Part shown: piece by piece, positions 15,442 to 23,763 of the stretch
How the letters are laid out: each line of letters starts with the position of its first letter
Position numbering within the stretch: the stretch's first letter is position 1
The notes under the pieces: model-generated
The model's input: only the letters and a program-made list of their open reading frames with translations
What the model was told of the DNA's origin: nothing
The model's database searches: none
Assembly (NCBI GenBank): GCA_023392515.1
Contig: JAEVYX010000014.1
Coordinates: 1-51,663 of the forward strand
DNA: 51,663 nucleotides
Direction: 5' to 3'
Source of the DNA: Bacillota bacterium
Lineage (GTDB): Bacteria; Bacillota; Clostridia; Christensenellales; Aristaeellaceae
Made by a program: the position numbers and the translations under genes

Positions 15442-17757
15442 ATGAAAAAGGTCATAATCCCCATCCTCATGCTGGCGTTGCTGCTCTTATGGGCGCCCGC
15501 CCTGGCCGCGCCGGGAGACGCGATACTCTTTAGTCAAACCCAGCGCACCGAAATGGGGCTCAGCGGTGATGATTCCGCCATTGCAGCCGTAGCGGATACC
15601 CTGTACATTTTTACAGAGCAAAAGATTTTTACTTGGAAACTGGGGGAGGAAAAGCCCACGCTGGCGGCATCGGACGTGCCCAGTGCAAGGATGTACAGCA
15701 CGATGGAAGATGCTGCTACCACACTGAAAGATCAGGCGGACTATGCCACAACCACCATCTTTACCTGGGATGGGAAGCTGTATGGAATTAATGGGCTGAA
15801 CGGCTTTGTATATCCTTTGACCATTGCCGAGGGAAAAGTGAATTATGGCGAGCCTGTGAAACTGGCTTGGGATAACATGACGGAAAAGGACGGGGATTAC
15901 GCCTACACCCGCGCAATTACCCGCCTTACCGTTATGGACGGGAAATTGTATACCCTCATCCGTTCCTACAACGAAAACTATGATAAGCCCACCTTGGCTG
16001 CCTTTGACCTTACGACCGGTGAAAAGCAGGTTTTTGACTCCGCTGCCTTTGTGCAGGATATCACACCCTATAAGGATGGGAAACTGCTTGCCCGTGTTTT
16101 TGATGCAAGCACTGCATATGAAGGCGAACAAAAGGATTGGAAAAAGCCTACCCTGGCCGTGTTCGATCCGGCGGCGGGAACGCTGACAACCGTTGCAGAA
16201 TTTGAAACCATGGACATCTTTGGCCTGTGCTACTCGTCCGAAAACGATACCCTGTATTATGCCATTGCAAACCAGGTTCGCATGATGCCGGGTCTTGGCG
16301 CGCCCCAGCAGGCGGCCTATTTGGTACTGCAGTATGCCTCCGAGGGCAACGTGGCGCTTCTGCCCGGCGGAATGTATGTTATTCCCTCCTGGGAAGGCAT
16401 TTTCGTGTGCAATACCGACCCTCAATTCCTGCCTACTGTCAAATTGTCCGCCTACGGCCTGTATGCCGATGATACGGCAATGGCTTTCAGCGCCGCGCAT
16501 CCCGAAGTGGCATTAACCTTCAACCAGAATGTGTATTTTGACAGCCCCGAGACCTTGGCTCAGGCCATGGTATCTGCTGACCAGTCGTTTGACCTGTATC
16601 AGTTGAGCCTTTCTTATGAAGGCTTTACCAGCCTCATGGAAAAGGGCTATTGCGCGGATCTGAGCAACATACCCGCCTTATCGGAGCAGGTGGCGCAAAT
16701 GTACCCCTTCCTGCAGGATGCGGTGAAGAAGGATGGCAAGCTCTTTGCTGTTCCTTCCCAATTGTGGGGCTACGGCCTGTGCTACTCCAAGACAAACTGG
16801 GAAGAAGCCGGAATCCCTATGGAGAAGCTGCCCACCACCTACAAGGAATTTCTGGATCTTTTGGTTTGGTGGGCTGAAGAGGGCAAGGATGAGTATCCGG
16901 GCTACCAGTTCCTGGAGGGAACAAGCGACTATAACCTGACCCTGACAAACAAGACCATTGATGCCTACATCCAATACTATCAATCCATTAAGCAGGATTT
17001 GACCTTTGATACGGATTTGTTCCGCAAGCTGATGACCGCGGTAGAATCTGTAGAAACAGATGAAATCGACATCGCAACGGATAACGATCCAATGGCGCTT
17101 GCAGCCGGCAAAAGGATGGCGATGAGTGAGGAACTGTATGAAAAGCCTGCGCTTTTCATGGATTACTACGATTGGCTGTCCGTAGGTTCCGGCAACGACT
17201 ATGCTACGCCGCTCCCCCTGCCCCTGGATGAAGGGCTGCCCCTTGGCATTGCCGCTTATGTGCAGGTAATTTTCATCAACCCCAACAGCCCGAATTTCGA
17301 TATGGCGGTAGAGTATATCACCACTTATTTGGCCCATATGCAAAAGAGCATTCATATTGCCATGTTCCCCAATGATAGCGAACCCGTTCGCAACCCTGAC
17401 TTTGAAAGCTGGATGGCAAACTGGGAAGCGGAACTTGCAAAAATGAAGGCTCAGCTGGAAACGGCTGCTCCGGAAGAGAAAAAGGATTTGGAAACCAACA
17501 TTCAGTGGTATGAGAAAGCGCTGGCCAACAGGGATCAGTACGCTTGGTCTGTAAGCGCTGAAAGTATCGCCAGGTATCGTGATTTGGCCCAATATGCCTT
17601 TGCAACGGGAGAAAACATTCTCAATTATAACAGCAAAGAAGGCGCTTCCGAAATTCAGACCCTCTTGCAGCGGTATACGGATGGACAGCTGCCCTTGGAA
17701 CAGTTCATTCGTGAAATTAACAATAAAGTGCGCATGATTCAAATGGAAAGACAATAA
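15442..17757 (+). CDS. Secreted repeat-domain/solute-binding fusion protein, paralogue 1
   Basis: A 771-residue exported protein. A signal peptide (about 1-22, ending ALA) has no lipobox cysteine. Residues about 25-330 contain recurring strands such as DTLYIFTE, GKLYGINGL, GKLYTLIRS and DTLYYAIAN, the pattern of a beta-propeller-like repeat domain. From about 335 it resembles a family 1 extracellular solute-binding protein: AFSAAHPEVALTF, FDLYQLSLSYEGF, and the C-terminal GQLPLEQFIREINNKVRMIQ found in large clostridial binding proteins. A charged coiled-coil-like stretch is near 660-690. It has about 20 extra residues (including DPMALAAGKRMAM) absent from paralogues 2 and 3. The start follows AGGGAGG. 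No convincing promoter was found in the 256 bases upstream. Ligand unknown. Confidence 0.8.
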   Translation: MKKVIIPILMLALLLLWAPALAAPGDAILFSQTQRTEMGLSGDDSAIAAVADTLYIFTEQKIFTWKLGEEKPTLAASDVPSARMYSTMEDAATTLKDQADYATTTIFTWDGKLYGINGLNGFVYPLTIAEGKVNYGEPVKLAWDNMTEKDGDYAYTRAITRLTVMDGKLYTLIRSYNENYDKPTLAAFDLTTGEKQVFDSAAFVQDITPYKDGKLLARVFDASTAYEGEQKDWKKPTLAVFDPAAGTLTTVAEFETMDIFGLCYSSENDTLYYAIANQVRMMPGLGAPQQAAYLVLQYASEGNVALLPGGMYVIPSWEGIFVCNTDPQFLPTVKLSAYGLYADDTAMAFSAAHPEVALTFNQNVYFDSPETLAQAMVSADQSFDLYQLSLSYEGFTSLMEKGYCADLSNIPALSEQVAQMYPFLQDAVKKDGKLFAVPSQLWGYGLCYSKTNWEEAGIPMEKLPTTYKEFLDLLVWWAEEGKDEYPGYQFLEGTSDYNLTLTNKTIDAYIQYYQSIKQDLTFDTDLFRKLMTAVESVETDEIDIATDNDPMALAAGKRMAMSEELYEKPALFMDYYDWLSVGSGNDYATPLPLPLDEGLPLGIAAYVQVIFINPNSPNFDMAVEYITTYLAHMQKSIHIAMFPNDSEPVRNPDFESWMANWEAELAKMKAQLETAAPEEKKDLETNIQWYEKALANRDQYAWSVSAESIARYRDLAQYAFATGENILNYNSKEGASEIQTLLQRYTDGQLPLEQFIREINNKVRMIQMERQ

Positions 17758-17772
17758 TTGAGCGATTCCTGT

Positions 17773-17810
17773 ACATATCCCTTGTATGCAAACGCGTGCA
17801 AGGGATATGT
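17773..17810 (+). repeat. Hairpin between paralogues 1 and 2
   Basis: ACATATCCCTTG (17773-17784) and CAAGGGATATGT (17799-17810) are perfect reverse complements with a 14-base loop. No T-run follows. It could be a processing or mRNA-stability element that sets apart expression of the first paralogue. Confidence 0.55.
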
Positions 17811-17861
17811 TGAAAAATACTGGAATACGGCGGCACTCACTTCCGATTAGTTTTAATTTTA

Positions 17862-17911
17862 ATGGAAAGGCAGTAATGCACAGAAGGAAAACAAAAAAGG
17901 AGAGGACCTAC
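17862..17911 (+). repeat. Relic of a paralogue 3' end plus leader (duplication scar), copy A
   Basis: ATGGAAAGGCAGTAATG (17862-17878) repeats exactly the last codons and stop (MERQ-stop) of paralogue 2 at 20189-20205. The following AACAAAAAAGGAGAGGA is also identical to the leader of paralogue 3. Here the segment does not belong to any intact gene, so it looks like the end of a lost or recombined copy. Confidence 0.7.
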
Positions 17912-20203
17912 ATGAAAAAAACGTTGCTTCTTACCTTGGCTTTAATTCTCATGATCCTTGCGCTGCCCGCCTCGGCGGGGCCGGGGGATGCAGTGATCCT
18001 GTCACAGGAACAGCGAAAGGAAATAGGAATCTCACCGGAGAATTATGGAACCAGTATGGTGGCCATGGGGGATACGCTGTACCTTTTGACAGGTACCGAT
18101 ATCCTGACCTGGAAGGCGGGGGAGGAAAAGCCGGCACTGGCCGCATCAGGCCTGCCGAAAGTCAACTGGTACGATGGCTTGGACCAGGCCAAGAAAGATG
18201 TCGGTGATCAAGCCATATACGCCTTGAGATATTTGTTCTCCTGGGAAGGCAAATTGTATGGACTGAACGGATTAACCGGGGCTGCCTTCCCCTTGACTAT
18301 TGAGGGGGGTAAGGTAACCTATGGCGATCCTGTACAGCTGGATTGGGAAGACATGATCTTGAAAGGTGAGGGATACAGCTATCCCTACACGCTCATGCGC
18401 CCTACGGTTGCAGGCGGAAAACTGTATACCATTCTCCGCGGCTACAATGAAGATTATGATAAGACGCTGTTTCTCTCCTTTGACCTGCAAACGGGAGAGA
18501 GGCAGAAGCTTGCGCCTCAGTATGTGCAGGACATTTCTGCCTATAAGGATGGGACGCTTCTCCTGAAGGTCTATGATCAGAGCAAGGCCTATGATGAGGA
18601 AAAAGGAGCCTGGCGAAATCCTACCCTGGCCATCTGGGACCCAGCCGCGCAAACTTCCGCCGATGTGGGAGAAATGGATACGCAGTCCGTGTATGGCATT
18701 GTGTATTCACCGGAAAACGACACCTTGTATTACACAACGGCAAACCAGATTCGCATGATGCCCGCGCTGGGTGCATCTGTACAGGCGGCATTCCTGCCGC
18801 TTGAATATGGCGGAGAATTTGATGCCGTAATGCTTTCAGGCGGGCTGTATGTCTTGAACGCTTGGGATCAAATTTACGTGCGCAACGCAGATCCCCAATA
18901 TCTGCCCACAAAAATCCTGGCTCTGTATGGCATGTATTCCAACAATGCCTACCGCGCGTTTACCGCGAGCCATCCCGATGTGGCTGTTACCATCAATCAG
19001 GATACGTACTATGAGACGACGGAAGCAATGGCCCAAGCTATGGTTTCCAAGGACAAGTCCTTTGATATCTATCAATTGAACCTGGGCTATGATGGCTTTG
19101 TAAACCTCATGGAAAAAGGCTATTGTGCGGATTTGACGGACCTTGGTACGCTTCAGGCTGAAGTTTCGAAAATGTACCCCTTCTTGCAGGAGACCGTGCG
19201 CAAGGATGGCAGGCTCTATGCCGTGCCGACGGAAATGTACGGCTATGGCCTCAGCTATTACAAAAAGAATTGGGAGGAAGCGGGTATTCCCCTGGATAAG
19301 CTTCCCCATACCTATCTTCAGTATCTGGAGTTTATCGCCTGGTGGGCAGAGGAAGGGAAGGACGCGTATCCCGGATACAACCTGGTAGAAGGTATTGCCG
19401 ATTACAAAGCGATGCTGTTTGACAAAACAATTGAACTGTATTTGCAGCATTACCAGGCCACGGGGGAGAAGCTTTCTTTTGATACGCCTCTTTTCCGCAA
19501 GCTGATGGGGGTGATTGAATCCATCAACTATGAGGAAATAAACGTTCAGGCGGAGACGGACGAGGATTATACGGAGCTTTACGAAATCCCCTCTCTGTTT
19601 ATGGATTACTATGATTGGCTGAATGTGTACAGCTCCGGCGGCAGCGACTATGTTCTTCTGCCCATGCCCTTGGACGAGGGGCTGCCCGTCCTGGTGGCTG
19701 CCAATGTGCAGGTGGCCTTGATAAATCCCAACAGCGCCAACATCGACCTGGCGGTGGAATACCTGGAATCCCAGCTCATGAACATGGATCGCAGCATGCA
19801 TATTCTTCTCTTCCCAGAGGATAACGAGCCTGTGCCCAACGACAGATATGAGGAAACAATCAAGAACTGGGAGAAGGAACTGGCCTCCCTTCAGGAAACC
19901 TTGCTAACCGCGTCCGCCGAGCAAAAAAAGGATCTCCAAACGCGGATTGATATGTACCAGGACATACTCTCCCACAAGGAAGATTACCAATGGGACATTT
20001 CGAAAGAGGGAATAGCCGCTTACCGGGAGATGGCAAAAAACGCTTTTGCCATGGGGGACAGCGTATTGAATTACCGCAACCAGGGGGGAGCCGCCGAAAT
20101 CCGTGAGTTGATGTCCCGCTACCGGGATGGTCAGTTGCCTTTGGAGCAGTTTATACGCGAGGTTGATAATAAAGTGCGCATGATTCAAATGGAAAGGCAG
20201 TAA
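17912..20203 (+). CDS. Secreted repeat-domain/solute-binding fusion protein, paralogue 2
   Basis: A 763-residue paralogue with the same plan: signal peptide (MKKTLLLTL..., cleavage near ASA-G at about 23-25), then mature start GPGDAVILSQEQRKE, the repeat domain to about 330, and the solute-binding part to the end. Shared landmarks are GDTLYLLTG, GKLYGLNGLTG, FTASHPDVAVTIN, IYQLNLGYDGF, EKGYCADL, MYPFLQE and the closing KVRMIQMERQ. No lipobox is present. The frame is open to 17786, but ATG 17912 follows AAAAAAGGAGAGG and starts the signal peptide. It looks more like paralogue 3 than paralogue 1, including the leader sequence. Probably co-transcribed with paralogue 3. Ligand unknown. Confidence 0.8.
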   Translation: MKKTLLLTLALILMILALPASAGPGDAVILSQEQRKEIGISPENYGTSMVAMGDTLYLLTGTDILTWKAGEEKPALAASGLPKVNWYDGLDQAKKDVGDQAIYALRYLFSWEGKLYGLNGLTGAAFPLTIEGGKVTYGDPVQLDWEDMILKGEGYSYPYTLMRPTVAGGKLYTILRGYNEDYDKTLFLSFDLQTGERQKLAPQYVQDISAYKDGTLLLKVYDQSKAYDEEKGAWRNPTLAIWDPAAQTSADVGEMDTQSVYGIVYSPENDTLYYTTANQIRMMPALGASVQAAFLPLEYGGEFDAVMLSGGLYVLNAWDQIYVRNADPQYLPTKILALYGMYSNNAYRAFTASHPDVAVTINQDTYYETTEAMAQAMVSKDKSFDIYQLNLGYDGFVNLMEKGYCADLTDLGTLQAEVSKMYPFLQETVRKDGRLYAVPTEMYGYGLSYYKKNWEEAGIPLDKLPHTYLQYLEFIAWWAEEGKDAYPGYNLVEGIADYKAMLFDKTIELYLQHYQATGEKLSFDTPLFRKLMGVIESINYEEINVQAETDEDYTELYEIPSLFMDYYDWLNVYSSGGSDYVLLPMPLDEGLPVLVAANVQVALINPNSANIDLAVEYLESQLMNMDRSMHILLFPEDNEPVPNDRYEETIKNWEKELASLQETLLTASAEQKKDLQTRIDMYQDILSHKEDYQWDISKEGIAAYREMAKNAFAMGDSVLNYRNQGGAAEIRELMSRYRDGQLPLEQFIREVDNKVRMIQMERQ

Positions 20204-20238
20204 TGTAACGGAGGGAAACAAAAAAGGAGAGGATCTCT
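20189..20238 (+). repeat. Paralogue 2 3' end plus leader of paralogue 3, copy B of the duplicated segment
   Basis: The last codons of paralogue 2 and the leader of paralogue 3 match the scar at 17862-17911 over two exact 17-base blocks (20189-20205 and the block ending in AAGGAGAGGA), with divergence between them. Confidence 0.7.
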
Positions 20239-22536
20239 ATGAAAAAAACGGTGATGCTTCTTGCCGCGTTGCTCTCTATCCTCTTCGCGCTCCCCGCTGC
20301 GGCGGGCCCGGGGGATGCACTGCTGTTGACGTCTGAACAGTGTATTGAACTGGGATTGGGTTCATTGTCTGCCGGAACCAGCATGACGGCTATTGGGGAT
20401 ACTCTGTATTTGATGACAGGAAGCAGCATCGTAACCTGGAAGGCCGGAACGGGAAAGCCAACCCTCGCCGCCTCCGGCCTTCCGGTATACAATTGGTATG
20501 ACAGTGACGAACAGGCCAGGGAAACTCTGGGTGGTCAGCTGCCCTATGCCCTTCGATATCTGTTTTCATGGGAAGACAAACTATACGGGCTTAACAGCTT
20601 CACGGGGATTGTCTATCCCCTGACATTGCAGGGCGGCAAGGCGATATTTGGCGAGCCTGTTAAACTGGCATGGGAGAACATGACCGATCAGCAGACGTAC
20701 GGTTCCAGCTACCAATACCCGCTGCTCCGCCTTGCCGCGGCAGACGGGAAGCTGTATATGCTGATGCGGGGCTTTGATGATGCCTATGAAAAGACCACCC
20801 TCATCTCTTTTGACTTGAAAACAGGCGTAAAGCAGACCTTTCCGATAGAACATGTGCTGGATTTCACCCCTTATAGGGATGGAAAGCTCATTGTGGAAAT
20901 TCATGACCAGGCCACCGCTTTTGACGAGGAGGAAGGTATCTGGCACAAGCCGTCTCTTGCTGTCTGGAACCCGGAAACAAATCAGATGACGGAAGCAAAA
21001 GAGATGGATTGGTCGCCTGCCTACGGTATTGTTTATAATGAAGCAAACGATACCCTGTATTTCTCAACGATTTATCAAATCCGCATGATGCCATCCCTGG
21101 GCGCTTCACAGCAGGCCGCCTACCTGCCTTTGGATTATTCGGGGGAAAGCAGCAATTCCCTGATGCTGGATGGCGGCCTGTATGCTTTCGCCTTTTGGAA
21201 CGGGGTCTATGTTCGCAATGCCGATCCGCAGTATCTTCCCACAAAAACCCTGTCCCTGTATGGTATGTATGCAAACAACGCCTACAATGCCTATACGGCA
21301 TCCCACCCGGATGTGGCGGTCAGCATCAATCAGGATGTCTGGTTTGAATCTCCTGAAGCATTGGCAAAGGCCATGGTTTCTGGCGATAACGCGTTTGACA
21401 TCTATCAGCTGGACCTGAGTTATGACGGCTTTTCAAGCCTTCTGGAAGAGGGTTACTGCGCGGATTTGACGGACCTGGGCACGATCGGCAAAGAAGTATC
21501 AAAAATGTATCCCTTTTTGCAGGAGGCGGTGCAAAAGGAAGGCAGGGTTTACGCCGTACCGATGGAGATATACGGTTATGGCCTCAGCTATAGCAGGACG
21601 GGATGGGAAGAGTCCGGAATCCCCTTGGAGAAAATTCCTCAAACCTTCCTTGAATATTTGGAGTTTGCCGCCTGGTGGGCGGAGGAAGGCAAGGAGGTAT
21701 ATCCGGGATATCAATTGTTGGACGGCATATCCGATTATCAATCCACACTGCTTGATAATACGATTGAATTGTATCTGCAGCATTTTCAGGCAATCGGGGA
21801 GGATGAAACCTTTGATACGCCGCTTTTCCTGAAGCTTATGAAGGCGTATGAATCCATCGACTTTGAGAAGTTGAATCTGAAAGCGGAATCAGATGAGGAT
21901 TTTGGAAGGCGGTATGAGACACCTGCCCTGTTTACGCCGTACAGCGACTGGCTCAATGCATATCATCAGGTGGATTCCAGCGACATTCCTTTGCCCCTGC
22001 CCCTGGACGAAGGCCTGCCCGTCCTGGTGGCTGCCAACGTGCGGATATCCTTCGTGAATCCAAACAGTAAATATATTGATCTTGCGGTGGATTATCTGGA
22101 AACACAGCTCAACGTTATGGAGCGCAGCGCACATATCCTGCTCTTTCCGAATGACAATGAACCCGAGCCTGAAACCCATTTTGAGGAAATGATTGAAAGC
22201 TGGGAAAGGGAATTGACATCCCTCGAGGAATCCCTTGCGACTGCGCCTCCCGAAAGCAAAAAGGATATCCAATCGATGCTTGAAACGTATCAGGATCTTC
22301 TCGGCCACAAGGAGGATTTCTATTGGATTGTTTCCGCCAAGAGCATTGCTGCCTATCGGGAAATTGCGAAGAATGCCTTCGCTTTGAAGGACAACATCCT
22401 GAATTATCAAAATCAGGAAGGGGTGTCCGAATTGCGGAGCCTGATGGACCGATACCAGAATGGGCAGCTGCCCCTCCAGCAATTCATACAGGAGATGGAA
22501 AAGAAGATTCGCATGATTCAGCTGGAGCGGAAGTAA
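20239..22536 (+). CDS. Secreted repeat-domain/solute-binding fusion protein, paralogue 3
   Basis: A 765-residue paralogue. The signal peptide ends near LPAAA-GPGDA, again without a lipobox. The repeat strands (GDTLYLMTG, DKLYGLNSFTG, GKLYMLMRG, DTLYFSTIY) occupy residues about 25-330. The solute-binding part follows with YTASHPDVAVSIN, IYQLDLSYDGF, MYPFLQE, and PLDEGLPVLVAANV near 600, which is common to all three copies. The helix-rich stretch near 640-690 is charged. It ends KKIRMIQLERK. Three diverged copies in a row suggest related ligands that differ in detail. A 356-base gap with a hairpin and a promoter-like sequence separates it from the permease genes. Confidence 0.8.
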   Translation: MKKTVMLLAALLSILFALPAAAGPGDALLLTSEQCIELGLGSLSAGTSMTAIGDTLYLMTGSSIVTWKAGTGKPTLAASGLPVYNWYDSDEQARETLGGQLPYALRYLFSWEDKLYGLNSFTGIVYPLTLQGGKAIFGEPVKLAWENMTDQQTYGSSYQYPLLRLAAADGKLYMLMRGFDDAYEKTTLISFDLKTGVKQTFPIEHVLDFTPYRDGKLIVEIHDQATAFDEEEGIWHKPSLAVWNPETNQMTEAKEMDWSPAYGIVYNEANDTLYFSTIYQIRMMPSLGASQQAAYLPLDYSGESSNSLMLDGGLYAFAFWNGVYVRNADPQYLPTKTLSLYGMYANNAYNAYTASHPDVAVSINQDVWFESPEALAKAMVSGDNAFDIYQLDLSYDGFSSLLEEGYCADLTDLGTIGKEVSKMYPFLQEAVQKEGRVYAVPMEIYGYGLSYSRTGWEESGIPLEKIPQTFLEYLEFAAWWAEEGKEVYPGYQLLDGISDYQSTLLDNTIELYLQHFQAIGEDETFDTPLFLKLMKAYESIDFEKLNLKAESDEDFGRRYETPALFTPYSDWLNAYHQVDSSDIPLPLPLDEGLPVLVAANVRISFVNPNSKYIDLAVDYLETQLNVMERSAHILLFPNDNEPEPETHFEEMIESWERELTSLEESLATAPPESKKDIQSMLETYQDLLGHKEDFYWIVSAKSIAAYREIAKNAFALKDNILNYQNQEGVSELRSLMDRYQNGQLPLQQFIQEMEKKIRMIQLERK

Positions 22537-22892
22537 TGCTTTCGTTTCTCTCTATGGGGAAACCTGGCTAAATAGTCAAAACGCGGCTCGATAAAAGGAT
22601 GTGTTATCTTTTTTTCAGGGACTGCCCCGCCGTTTTTTCGGCGGGGCAGCACGCTGTACATGTGTTTTTTTGTGAACACCCTGTAAACAAGCGTGGGACG
22701 CGCTTGACGCCATGCGCCGGACATGATACCATTTCTCCTGCATGACTATCCAAATAGTAATTATACAAAACAATGAGATTTTTATCACAAAGTTGTATGT
22801 TCAGGGAAGATTATGGAATCTGCAGCCGTTAATTCAAAGGAACTGGAAAAGGAACTTGTTTTTGCCTTTTCCAGGAAAGGGGGAACAGAGGA
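22537..22892 (+). other. Non-coding gap between binding-protein genes and permease genes
   Basis: The gap holds a strong GC hairpin, TGCCCCGCCG (22623-22632) with CGGCGGGGCA (22639-22648) around six T, without a following T-run. It also holds a promoter-like sequence and an AT-rich stretch (22740-22800). No credible gene is seen. It probably lowers or separates permease expression relative to the binding proteins. Confidence 0.5.
22704..22732 (+). promoter_or_regulatory. Candidate promoter of the permease/adaptor genes
   Basis: TTGACG (22704-22709), 17-base spacer, TACCAT (22727-22732). It would give a leader of about 155 bases before the first permease. Confidence 0.45.
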
Positions 22893-23747
22893 TTGTTCCG
22901 GAGGAAGAGGTCTGTTTTTTTATTTTTGCTGCCGGGGCTTATCGGGTTAATTGCCTTTTATGCAGCGCCTTTCGTAGGCGGCATCTATTACAGCATGACG
23001 GATGGCACATTTCAAAACAAATTCGTTTGGTTTTCCAATTATTTAGAAATATGGAATAACGAAATGTTCCGGCTGGGGATGAAAAATACCCTGGAACTTT
23101 CGCTTATGTGCGCACCGGTGATCTGGGTGCTATCGTTTATCCTGGCATCCATGCTTCGCGCTTTGGGGCAGAAAAGCGGCTTTTATCGCAATGTTTTGCT
23201 GCTGCCCTACCTGATGCCCTCATCGGCGCTGCTGCTCATTTGGCTTTTGATGTTCGATTATGGCGGGGCTGTCAATCGTCTTGCGGTGGCAATGGGGTTT
23301 GACCGGGTGCTGTGGCTGGCCGGCGGCGCGTTAAGGGCGCCGGTAGTGCTGCTCTACATTTGGAAAAACCTCGGCTTCTCCGTGGTAATTTTTGCTGCAG
23401 CACTCCAATCGGTGCCCGAAGCCCTGTATGAATATGCCAGCCTGGAAGGGGCAGGGCCCTTTACCCGGGAATTCAAAATTACCCTTCCCCTCATTGCTCC
23501 TACTGCCTTTTTGGTTTTTGTGCTGGCCTGGGTCAATGCTTTTAAAATATTCAAGGAGGTCTATTTCATCGGCGGAGCCTATCCCGATGAAATGGTATAT
23601 ACCCTTCAGCACTTTATGAACAACAAGTTTGCCCGCCTGGACTACCAGGATGTAACCACCGCGGCTTACAGCTTTGCACTGATTGTGATTGCACTGTTTG
23701 GGATGATGTACCTGACCAAAGCGGTACGCACGCCCAGCCAGTGGTGA
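22893..23747 (+). CDS. Sugar-type ABC transporter permease (MalF/UgpA-like)
   Basis: A 284-residue permease of the binding-protein-dependent carbohydrate class, with about six membrane segments beginning FLFLLPGLIGLIAFYAAPF. The cytoplasmic coupling motif appears as EALYEYASLEGAGP...LPLIAP near residue 180, matching the EAA loop that docks the ATPase. No ATG is available upstream in frame. TTG 22893 lies about 9 bases after AAAGGGGG and gives the normal family N-terminus, so it is taken as the start. It pairs with the next gene. The cognate ATPase is not encoded nearby; Firmicutes often use one shared MsmX-type ATPase for such permeases. Confidence 0.88.
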   Translation: MFRRKRSVFLFLLPGLIGLIAFYAAPFVGGIYYSMTDGTFQNKFVWFSNYLEIWNNEMFRLGMKNTLELSLMCAPVIWVLSFILASMLRALGQKSGFYRNVLLLPYLMPSSALLLIWLLMFDYGGAVNRLAVAMGFDRVLWLAGGALRAPVVLLYIWKNLGFSVVIFAAALQSVPEALYEYASLEGAGPFTREFKITLPLIAPTAFLVFVLAWVNAFKIFKEVYFIGGAYPDEMVYTLQHFMNNKFARLDYQDVTTAAYSFALIVIALFGMMYLTKAVRTPSQW

Positions 23748-23763
23748 GGGGAGGGAAAAAGGC

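Noticed and set aside
15487..16500. Long open frame on the minus strand within paralogue 1 (337 codons)
   Set aside because: It is the complement of a long, clearly coding and exported protein with conserved paralogues. It lacks a ribosome site and protein-like pattern, and a similar shadow frame occurs in the other copies.
16678..17754. Long open frame on the minus strand in the second half of paralogue 1 (358 codons)
   Set aside because: Same reason: antisense shadow caused by codon bias in a conserved coding region.
17912..22536. Lipoprotein status for the binding-protein paralogues
   Set aside because: No cysteine follows the hydrophobic segment in any of the three signal peptides.
22641..22690. 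T-rich stretch after the GC hairpin at 22623-22648 as an intrinsic terminator
   Set aside because: The T-run begins more than 15 bases after the stem (in ACATGTGTTTTTTTG), too far for the classical arrangement. Listed only as a hairpin.
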